From Pseudomonadota bacterium (GTDB lineage Bacteria > Pseudomonadota > Gammaproteobacteria > Burkholderiales > Gallionellaceae), in assembly GCA_021783525.1 (NCBI GenBank), contig JAJXTT010000116.1, positions 1-6,202 of the forward strand: a DNA stretch of 6,202 bases. The letters run 5' to 3'. The first letter of the stretch is position 1. Every line of letters begins with the position of its first letter. Below the pieces are notes generated by a model. That model made no database searches. It saw only the letters and a program-made list of their open reading frames with translations, and was not told the DNA's origin. This document shows positions 1 to 4,943 of this stretch, one piece after another. The position numbers were made by a program, and so were the translations under genes.

Positions 1-111
1 GATTTCCACAACCTTTACCACGTCGTTGACGCCGATATCGTTCCGTCCGGATTTGCCGAGGTGGCGTATTTGCAGGCCCAGAAGCATTTCGTCGTCGATC
101 CGATGAATTGA
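1..111 (+). CDS. C-terminal fragment of an unrecognised protein (5' end outside window)
   Basis: Frame 1 is open from the left edge to a TGA at 109-111 and encodes the last 36 residues of a protein, beginning DFHNLYHVV and ending HFVVDPMN. Codon use is typical of a real GC-rich coding region. The fragment has no cysteine, no obvious membrane segment and no motif that I can assign to a family, so I give it no function. It lies 109 bases upstream of the YeeE-type transporter start on the same strand, so it may share a transcript with the sulfur-related genes that follow. The fragment alone does not prove this. Confidence 0.6.
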   Translation, partial: DFHNLYHVVDADIVPSGFAEVAYLQAQKHFVVDPMN

Positions 112-147
112 GATCGAGTGGCGGCCAGTAGGACTCGGGAGGTGATA

Positions 148-174
148 CCCAGTGCTGCGCAGCTCGTCACTGGG
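148..174. repeat. Perfect 7-base inverted repeat upstream of the YeeE-type gene
   Basis: CCCAGTG at 148-154 is matched by its exact reverse complement CACTGGG at 168-174. The 13-base spacer itself contains the palindrome CTGCGCAG (155-162). The repeat lies between the end of the upstream gene and the transporter start at 221. It begins two bases after a Shine-Dalgarno-like GGAGGTGA (138-145), and a possible in-frame GTG start (152-154) is inside its left arm. It could be a regulator binding site or a 5'-leader hairpin. A run of six T at 197-202 is too far away for a classical terminator. The symmetry is seen directly; any role is inferred. Confidence 0.4.
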
Positions 175-220
175 CCGATTGCTGCAGGACGATGTGTTTT
201 TTACAGGATGGGGGGAGAAC

Positions 221-1270
221 ATGGAAACCTTGATGTTGGGATTCATATTTGGAGCGATTCTGCAATATGCGCGATTGAACCGGTTCGACACCATAGCCGG
301 CATGGCCGTGCTGCAGAACTTCACGATCGCCAAGACGATCTCGTTCACCATCGGCCTGGGAGCGCTCCTGCTGCAAGCGGAGATCTATTTCGGGTGGGCC
401 GACTACCATATCAAGCCCATGCTCCTGGCGGGTGTGCTGATTGGCGGATTGCTGTTCGGCGTGGGCATGGCCGTCCTCGGCTACTGTCCGGGCACAGTCG
501 TCATTTCCCTGGGCCAGGGAAACCTGGATGCGCTGCCAGGGATAGTCGGCGGCGTGTGCGGCGCCCTGGCGTTTGCCATCGCGTATCCCTTTCTGACACC
601 GCTACTCGGCCCGAATCTTGGCTCGCTTTCCGTCCATAGCCTGCTGCCGGACAATACCGCCTTCTGGATTGCGACCACCGCATTGGCGACCCTGTTCATG
701 GGGATCGCGCTGCTGTTGCATCGATTGCAGAACCAGGGATGGCGCTGGCTGCATGCGGCGATCGGCCTGGCGTTGCTCAACATGCTGCTCGCGTTGCCTT
801 TCGTTGCGGGCCATCCCATGGGAGCGTCGACCGCCTTTGCCTTTGCGGGCATGTCGCTGACCGGTCTGGGCGATGAATCCTATTGGACGAAAATCGCCGG
901 GCCGGGTGCATGGGAAGCGTGGTTCCTGGCAGGCGCCTTTCTGGCCGGACTTGTGTTTTCCCTGTACCAGCGGACTTTCCGCCTTACCAGCGTGCCTGCG
1001 TTATGGGCGCGCTACTGCGGCCCCAAGCCGGCCAAGCGGTTTTCCTGGGCGTTCATCGGCGGTTTCCTGCTCCTCTTCGGTGCGCGCATGGCGGGTGGCT
1101 GCACGTCCGGACACATCATCTCCGGGGGGATGCAGCTTGCCCTCAGCAGCCTGTTATTCGCCTGCGTCGTGTTCGCCGCATTCCTGGTGACGGGGCGGTA
1201 TTTCTATCGCTCGCGGGGGATGGTTTCGGCCTTGTCCCCGTCGCGATCGTTTGCGATCAACGAGACATAA
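221..1270 (+). CDS. YeeE/YedE-family (TsuA-like) sulfur-compound transporter
   Basis: This encodes a 349-residue, very hydrophobic inner-membrane protein with about nine apparent membrane segments. Two family hallmarks are present: GYCPGT around Cys89 and AGGCTSGH around Cys294. They match the repeated cysteine motifs of YeeE/YedE (DUF395) proteins, in which cysteines relay thiosulfate through the membrane in the structurally studied Spirochaeta thermophila homologue. The N-terminal motif reads LQYARLNRFDTIAG and has no cysteine where characterised relatives carry one, so substrate handling may differ. I chose the ATG at 221 because METLMLGFIFG begins at the usual point for the family and a GGGGGAG lies just upstream, though spacing is short. 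An in-frame GTG at 152 with a better-spaced GGAGG is a real alternative, adding 23 poorly hydrophobic residues. The likely role is uptake of thiosulfate or a related sulfur species; the exact substrate is unknown. A cytochrome c gene follows. Confidence 0.85.
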   Translation: METLMLGFIFGAILQYARLNRFDTIAGMAVLQNFTIAKTISFTIGLGALLLQAEIYFGWADYHIKPMLLAGVLIGGLLFGVGMAVLGYCPGTVVISLGQGNLDALPGIVGGVCGALAFAIAYPFLTPLLGPNLGSLSVHSLLPDNTAFWIATTALATLFMGIALLLHRLQNQGWRWLHAAIGLALLNMLLALPFVAGHPMGASTAFAFAGMSLTGLGDESYWTKIAGPGAWEAWFLAGAFLAGLVFSLYQRTFRLTSVPALWARYCGPKPAKRFSWAFIGGFLLLFGARMAGGCTSGHIISGGMQLALSSLLFACVVFAAFLVTGRYFYRSRGMVSALSPSRSFAINET

Positions 1271-1287
1271 GTCACCCAAGTACACCT

Positions 1288-1334
1288 GGCCGATCCCGTC
1301 TGAAGATCAGCGGTGCTGAACTGCCGATCGGGCC
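1288..1334 (+). repeat. Nested imperfect hairpin in the transporter-cytochrome gap
   Basis: The gap at 1271-1376 contains two nested inverted repeats. The outer pair is GGCCGATC (1288-1295) with GATCGGGCC (1326-1334), complementary over eight bases apart from one bulged G. The inner pair is TCAGC (1307-1311) with GCTGA (1315-1319) around a three-base loop. No T tract follows, so it is not a standard intrinsic terminator. As RNA it could act as a processing or stability element between the two genes, or as DNA it could be an operator. Function is inferred only. Confidence 0.35.
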
Positions 1335-1376
1335 GGTAAGGATGAGCAATTCAGGGTTTGAACAGGAGAATGGATC

Positions 1377-1733
1377 GTGAAATCTGTCGTCGTATCCCTG
1401 GTTTTAGCCGCCGGCCTGATCACGGCCCGTTCTGCAATGGCTACCGACATGCCGGTTCTGGCCAGGAAAAACAATTGCGTCATCTGTCATTCAATCGACA
1501 GGAAGATCGTGGGACCGGCGTGGAGGGATGTTTCCAAGAGGTATAGCGGTGCGACCGTATACACATACCGCGGAAAAGAATATCCATTGCTTGAAGGATT
1601 GGTCATGAAGGTTTCCGGGGGTGGTTCCGGCAATTGGGGCTCGGTGCCAATGCCGGAAAACATCACGGTCGTAAAAGAAGAGGACATCAGGGAGCTTGTA
1701 AAATTCGTCCTGGGTCTGGCGAACCAGAATTAG
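1377..1733 (+). CDS. Exported monohaem c-type cytochrome (c551/c552-like)
   Basis: This encodes a 118-residue periplasmic electron carrier. Residues 1-22 form a Sec signal peptide with a Lys near the start, a hydrophobic core VVVSLVLAAG and a likely cleavage site after Ala-Met-Ala (20-22). The mature part has one haem-binding CVICH at 34-38, with His38 as one haem-iron ligand. Met92 in VPMPEN is the probable second ligand. A closing amphipathic helix, EEDIRELVKFVLGL, is typical of small class I cytochromes. The mature size of about 96 residues fits the Pseudomonas c551/Nitrosomonas c552 group. The start is a GTG with AGGAG at 1364-1368, eight bases upstream. The gene lies 106 bases after the YeeE-type transporter and could receive electrons from a sulfur-oxidising enzyme, but no such enzyme is visible here. 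GC content by hand count over 1441-1740 is about 52 percent, lower than neighbouring genes. Confidence 0.9.
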   Translation: MKSVVVSLVLAAGLITARSAMATDMPVLARKNNCVICHSIDRKIVGPAWRDVSKRYSGATVYTYRGKEYPLLEGLVMKVSGGGSGNWGSVPMPENITVVKEEDIRELVKFVLGLANQN

Positions 1734-1791
1734 CGCCGACGAGAAGTTCGGGCACATCCCCTCGGTGTTCGGTTGCCGAGCTATTGCCTGG

Positions 1792-2034
1792 TCATTTACT
1801 GGTCTGACTGCGGGCGTGCTGCAGATACAGTTCTTCCACTCTTTTGCGTGCCCAGGGCGTCCTGCGCAAGAACTTCAAGCTGGATTTGATGCTCGGATCG
1901 TGCGTGAAACAACGTATCGGCACGGCCGCCGCCATCGCTTCCCAGCCCATGCTTTCCGATAGACGGGTAACGATCATCTCGAGGGTGATGCCGTCCAGGC
2001 TCTCAGGACCGGCTGTTTTTCTGTTGGCGTCCAT
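1792..2034 (-). CDS. VF530-family (DUF2132) small DNA-binding protein
   Basis: This encodes an 80-residue cytoplasmic protein. From about residue 14 onward it matches the VF530 pattern: LDGITLEMIVTRL, then GWEAM, then a CFTHDPSIKSSLKFLR stretch and a TPWARKRVEELYL tail. The family is named after a Vibrio fischeri protein whose structure is known and which binds DNA; its cellular role is unclear. The length is normal for the family. The ATG at 2034-2032 is the only start that keeps the conserved N-terminal block. No Shine-Dalgarno sequence precedes it, and a TAAAAT element ends only six bases before the start codon, so a leaderless or very short-leader mRNA is possible. The gene converges with the cytochrome gene (58-base gap) and diverges from the S4-domain gene. 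Confidence 0.88.
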   Translation of the reverse strand: MDANRKTAGPESLDGITLEMIVTRLSESMGWEAMAAAVPIRCFTHDPSIKSSLKFLRRTPWARKRVEELYLQHARSQTSK

Positions 2035-2107
2035 GTGCTGATTTTACAGAGGTTGGGCGGACCTGAGCGTTTACAATGCGGTTTCCTGTTTTTACGCAGC
2101 AACACAC
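2035..2107. promoter_or_regulatory. Divergent promoter region between VF530 and S4-domain genes
   Basis: This 73-base gap separates two genes read in opposite directions, so it should hold a promoter for each. Rightward, TACAAT at 2072-2077 matches the sigma70 -10 box at five of six positions and would leave a leader of roughly 24 bases before the ATG at 2108. No convincing -35 box is visible at the right spacing. Leftward, TAAAAT (complement of 2041-2046) also matches at five of six positions but lies almost on the VF530 start codon. Neither gene has a clear Shine-Dalgarno sequence. Confidence 0.4.
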
Positions 2108-2824
2108 ATGAAAGAGCCGGTCCGTCTCGCCAAACGCCTTGCCGAATCTGTACCCTGTTCACGCCGCGAGGCCGAGCTTTATATCGCGGGAGGCTGGGTC
2201 CTGGTGGACGGGCAGGTGGTGGAAGAGCCGCAGTTCATGGTGTCGCAGCAGAAAGTCGAACTCCGCCCCGAAGCGACGCTCGTACCCGTTGCGCCTGTCA
2301 CCCTCCTGTTTCACCAGCCGGCCGATGCGGACACGAGCCCCGGCTCCGCCCAGCAACTGATACGCGCCGATACCCGTTCAGCTGACGACCATTCGGGCAT
2401 TCGCCTGCTCAAGCAGCATTTTGTCCGGTTGACCCAGTGCGCGCCGTTGGAGAGCCATGCGAGCGGCTTGTCGGTGTTTACCCAGGATTACAGGGTATCG
2501 CGCAAATTGACGGACGAGGCCGCCACGATCGAGCAGGAGTATGTCGTGGAAGTCGCGGGCGAATTGCCGGCCGACGGGCTCAAGCTGCTCAATCAGGGAC
2601 TCGCTTTCAACGGCAAGCCGTTGCCCCCGGTCAAGGTCAGCTGGCAGAACGAGACCCGGTTGCGCTTTGCGCTCAAGGGAGCGCAACCTGGCCAGATCGC
2701 GCATATGTGCAGGAGTGTCGGGCTGCAGGTGCTGTCCATGAAACGTATCCGGATCGGGCGGGTGTCCATGGCCAAATTGCAGGCAGGGCAATGGCGCTAT
2801 CTGATGTCGTATGAACGGTTCTAG
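2108..2824 (+). CDS. S4-domain RsuA/RluF-like pseudouridine synthase homologue, probably catalytically inactive
   Basis: This encodes a 238-residue soluble protein. Residues 6-40 form an S4 RNA-binding domain (RLAKRLAE, SRREAELYI, GGWVLVDGQVV). The rest follows the RsuA/RluF synthase fold, including EYVVEV with Tyr145 where active enzymes keep a tyrosine, and a QIAHMC...VLSMKRIRIGRVS region like the end of RluF. The key catalytic motifs are altered. The usual GRLD-type loop bearing the essential aspartate reads APLESHASGL (112-121), with Glu115 at the Asp position. The KPxG-type strand reads HQPA (69-72). The usual GxxRQIRRM reads GQPGQIAHM (192-200 region). The length is close to RsuA, so this is not a truncation. 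The protein probably binds structured RNA, perhaps rRNA, without modifying it, or with weak activity if Glu substitutes. It leads a likely three-gene operon; DUF3820 starts 15 bases after its stop. Confidence 0.78.
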   Translation: MKEPVRLAKRLAESVPCSRREAELYIAGGWVLVDGQVVEEPQFMVSQQKVELRPEATLVPVAPVTLLFHQPADADTSPGSAQQLIRADTRSADDHSGIRLLKQHFVRLTQCAPLESHASGLSVFTQDYRVSRKLTDEAATIEQEYVVEVAGELPADGLKLLNQGLAFNGKPLPPVKVSWQNETRLRFALKGAQPGQIAHMCRSVGLQVLSMKRIRIGRVSMAKLQAGQWRYLMSYERF

Positions 2825-2839
2825 GTCCGGCAGGCAGCG

Positions 2840-3055
2840 ATGAATACGGAACATCTGGAACTTTTGCTTACCCGCGTCATGCCCTATGGAAAATACAAGG
2901 GCAGGGTGATTGCCGACTTGCCGGGGAATTACCTGAACTGGTTTGCGCGCAAAGGCTTTCCGCCCGGAGAAATCGGAAGACTGCTGGCGCTGATGCAGGA
3001 ACTCGACCACAACGGCCTTTCGTCACTATTGGACCCACTCAGAAAGCGCGGATGA
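2840..3055 (+). CDS. DUF3820 (QSregVF_b) family small protein
   Basis: This encodes a 71-residue cytoplasmic protein with the core MPYGKYKGRVIADLP at about residues 14-28. It is followed by YLNWFARKGFPPGEIG and a C-terminal NGLSSLLDPL. This arrangement is characteristic of DUF3820 proteins, annotated in Pfam as putative quorum-sensing-regulated virulence factors; the biochemical function is not established. The length is normal for the family. The ATG at 2840 has only a weak AGGCAG-type ribosome site. It lies 15 bases after the S4-domain gene, and its TGA overlaps the ATG of the RIO kinase (ATGA at 3052-3055), so translation of the two is probably coupled. No membrane segment, signal peptide or metal-binding motif is visible. 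Confidence 0.88.
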   Translation: MNTEHLELLLTRVMPYGKYKGRVIADLPGNYLNWFARKGFPPGEIGRLLALMQELDHNGLSSLLDPLRKRG

Positions 3056-3918
3056 AGACACCGAAAAGATTGCAGGCGCTGGTCGAGGACGGTCTGGTCG
3101 ACGAGGTCGTCCGCCAGCTCATGAGCGGCAAGGAAGCCACGGTGTACGTGGTGCGCTGTGGCGACGAGATCCGCTGTGCCAAGGTCTACAAGGAAGCCAA
3201 CAAGCGCAGTTTCCGCCAGAGCACGGATTACACCGAAGGCCGCAAAGTCAAGAACAGCCGCCGTGCGCGCGCCATGGAGAAAGGCAGCAGCTACGGGCGC
3301 AAAGCGCAGGAAGAAGCATGGCAGAACGCCGAAGCGGACGCCCTGTACCGCCTCGCCGCGGCAGGCGTGCGCGTGCCCAAGCCGTACAACTTCCACGAAG
3401 GCGTGCTGCTGATGGAACTGCTGACCGACAGCGAAGGCAACGCCGCGCCCCGGCTCAACGACCTGGTGCTGACGCCTGAGATGGCCCGCGAATACCACCG
3501 CATCCTGATCACGCAGGTGGTGCGCATGCTGTGTGCCGGCATCATTCACGGCGACCTGTCCGAATTCAATGTGCTGGTGGACAGCACCGGTCCCGTCATC
3601 ATCGACCTGCCACAGGCCATCGACGCGGCCGCCAACAACCAGGCCCGCCAGATGCTGCTGCGCGACGTCCAGAACCTTGCTGCCTGTTTCGGCCGGTTTG
3701 CCCCGGAACTGCTGGCCACCGATTACGGCAACGAGATATGGTCGCTCTACCAGGGCAGCAAGCTGAAACCTGAAAGCGTGCTGACGGGGCACTTCGAGCA
3801 CGCGGAAAAACCGGTCGACCTGAAGGGTGTCATGCGCGAGATCGGCGACACGCTCAAGGAAGAAGAGGCACGTCAGCTTGCAATCTCCATACGCCTGAAC
3901 CGGGAACGTGCGAGATAG
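3052..3918 (+). CDS. RIO1-type atypical serine protein kinase/ATPase
   Basis: This encodes a 288-residue cytoplasmic protein with all main RIO kinase motifs. The nucleotide loop is SGKEATVYVV (25-34) and the ATP-contacting lysine is Lys44 in CAKVYK. The RIO1-specific flexible-loop region with DYTEGR and basic residues spans about 59-90, and the hinge region is LLMELL (119-124). The catalytic loop is HGDLSEFN (Asp168, Asn173), and the metal-binding aspartate is Asp185 in IDLPQAID. Archaeal and eukaryotic RIO1 proteins act in small-ribosomal-subunit maturation. Bacterial members are annotated as serine kinases, and their targets are mostly unknown. All catalytic residues appear intact, so activity is expected. 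The start is the ATG overlapping the DUF3820 stop, with only a weak ribosome site, which supports translational coupling. The sequence after about residue 240 is charged and helical, and its role is unclear. Confidence 0.93.
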   Translation: MKTPKRLQALVEDGLVDEVVRQLMSGKEATVYVVRCGDEIRCAKVYKEANKRSFRQSTDYTEGRKVKNSRRARAMEKGSSYGRKAQEEAWQNAEADALYRLAAAGVRVPKPYNFHEGVLLMELLTDSEGNAAPRLNDLVLTPEMAREYHRILITQVVRMLCAGIIHGDLSEFNVLVDSTGPVIIDLPQAIDAAANNQARQMLLRDVQNLAACFGRFAPELLATDYGNEIWSLYQGSKLKPESVLTGHFEHAEKPVDLKGVMREIGDTLKEEEARQLAISIRLNRERAR

Positions 3919-3995
3919 ACTTTGCCGCGCCGTGCGTGCGGTCTCCGCTCAGGTATCATGTATTTTTAACCGATTTTCTGCGCAATAAATATCTC
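3919..3995 (+). promoter_or_regulatory. Probable promoter-bearing leader of the EamA transporter gene
   Basis: The gap after the RIO kinase turns from GC-rich to AT-rich around 3954-3993. TATCAT at 3954-3959 matches a sigma70 -10 box at five of six positions, but I see no good -35 box. No Shine-Dalgarno sequence precedes the ATG at 3996. A small stem (CCGCGC 3925-3930 with GTGCGG 3936-3941, including one G-U pair) lacks a T tract, so I do not call a terminator. Confidence 0.25.
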
Positions 3996-4901
3996 ATGTC
4001 ACCTTCCCATTCCCGTGAACGCTGGCTATTGCCGTTGGCCCTTTTTGTCCTTTCCGTCACCTGGGGATACACCTGGGTGCTGGCGAAGCAGGCGCTGACT
4101 TATGCGCCACCCTTCGCGTTTGCGGCGGAGCGTTGTGTCGTAGGTGCGCTGGCTTTGCTGCTGGTCGTCAGGCTCAAGGGCAAGCCGCTCAGGTTGCAGG
4201 CTCCCGGCCCGACGCTTGCCATCGGTCTGGCACAGGTCACGGGTTTCATGCTGTTCCAGACATGGGCGCTGGTGGAAGGCGGCCCGGGCAAGACCGCGGT
4301 GCTGATCTTTACCATGCCGATCTGGACATTGCTGATCGCCTGGCCGGTCCTGGGAGAACGCATCCGCGGCAAGCAATGGCTGGCCGCCCTGAGCACCCTG
4401 ACCGGTCTGGTGCTGATCATCGAGCCGTGGAATATGCACACCAGCCTGTTGAGCAAGTTCCTGGGCGTGATGGCGGCATTGTGCTGGGCCATCGGCACCG
4501 TTCTGGTCAAGCGCCTGCGTTCGCGGCAAAAGGTCGACCTGCTCTCATTGACCACCTGGCAGATGTTGCTGGGATCGGTGCCGCTGGTACTGCTGGCGCT
4601 TGTGATCCCGGAACGCGCCACGGACTGGTCGGCGGCCTACGTCGGCATCCTTGCGTTCATGTCCGTGATCAGCACGGCCATGGGCTGGTGGCTGTGGATC
4701 ATCATCCTGGACCGGGTGCCGGCGTGGGAAGCCAGCCTGTCCGTGCTGGGAACGCCGGTGGTGGCGATCATTTCCGCGCGCGTGATGATGGGTGAAGAAT
4801 TCAAGTTGAGCGAAATGACGGGGATCCTTCTCATCGGCTGCGGCCTCGCGCTGTTGACGCTGGTCGGCTGGGCAGCCAGCCGCCGCGGCCAGGTCCGGTA
4901 A
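3996..4901 (+). CDS. EamA/DMT-superfamily transporter (10 membrane segments)
   Basis: This encodes a 302-residue inner-membrane protein with two EamA repeats, at about residues 12-142 and 152-292, each with about five hydrophobic segments. The first repeat shows the signatures TWGYTWVLAKQAL near the start and PIWTLLIAWPVLGERIRGKQW near its end. The second ends with GTPVVAIISARVMMGEEF, the matching motif. Such proteins export or import small metabolites, often amino acids or related compounds, and sequence alone does not give the substrate. The ATG at 3996 starts a normal-length family member (MSPSHSRERWLLPLALF). An upstream in-frame GTG at 3936 would add 20 residues with no family support. 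The gene follows the RIO kinase by 77 bases and may have its own promoter. It ends 26 bases from the convergent MFS gene. Confidence 0.88.
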   Translation: MSPSHSRERWLLPLALFVLSVTWGYTWVLAKQALTYAPPFAFAAERCVVGALALLLVVRLKGKPLRLQAPGPTLAIGLAQVTGFMLFQTWALVEGGPGKTAVLIFTMPIWTLLIAWPVLGERIRGKQWLAALSTLTGLVLIIEPWNMHTSLLSKFLGVMAALCWAIGTVLVKRLRSRQKVDLLSLTTWQMLLGSVPLVLLALVIPERATDWSAAYVGILAFMSVISTAMGWWLWIIILDRVPAWEASLSVLGTPVVAIISARVMMGEEFKLSEMTGILLIGCGLALLTLVGWAASRRGQVR

Positions 4902-4903
4902 GC

Positions 4904-4943
4904 CGCGGCGCCCGCCGGCACGATGCGTCAGCCGGCTGCCGCG
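4904..4943. repeat. GC-only two-step hairpin at the convergent gene junction
   Basis: CGCGGC (4904-4909) pairs perfectly with GCCGCG (4938-4943), and GCCGGC (4914-4919) pairs with GCCGGC (4931-4936). This gives 12 G-C pairs with a 4-versus-1 internal bulge and an 11-base loop. The structure starts two bases after the EamA stop and covers the stop codon of the MFS gene on the other strand. It could stall or end transcription from either side, or stabilise mRNA 3' ends. The absence of a T tract on either side argues against a textbook intrinsic terminator. Confidence 0.4.

Noticed and set aside
148..202. Intrinsic terminator made of the 148-174 inverted repeat and the TTTTTT at 197-202
   Set aside because: The T run lies 22 bases after the stem, too far for intrinsic termination.
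883..1380. A 165-codon + strand frame overlapping the end of the YeeE-type gene
   Set aside because: Most of it is the transporter gene read in another frame, and the translation shows no coherent protein pattern. Only its last twelve codons are noted separately.
1761..1780. Possible terminator hairpin CTCGG/CCGAG between cytochrome and VF530 genes
   Set aside because: It has only five base pairs, a ten-base loop and no T tract, too weak to call.
2378..3010. A 210-codon - strand frame opposite the S4-domain and DUF3820 genes
   Set aside because: It spans two well-supported + strand genes and their gap and has no recognisable domain, so it is a shadow frame.
2929..3801. A 290-codon open frame on the - strand opposite the RIO kinase gene
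   Set aside because: It is a mirror frame of a GC-rich gene with intact kinase motifs. Its translation is rich in His, Gln, Val and Ala without any family motif.
3925..3941. Short stem after the RIO kinase gene as a terminator
   Set aside because: Six pairs including a G-U pair and no T tract follow-up, so termination is not supported.
3936..3995. Upstream GTG start for the EamA transporter
   Set aside because: The extra 20 residues are not family-like and overlap a probable promoter region. The ATG at 3996 gives the normal protein length.
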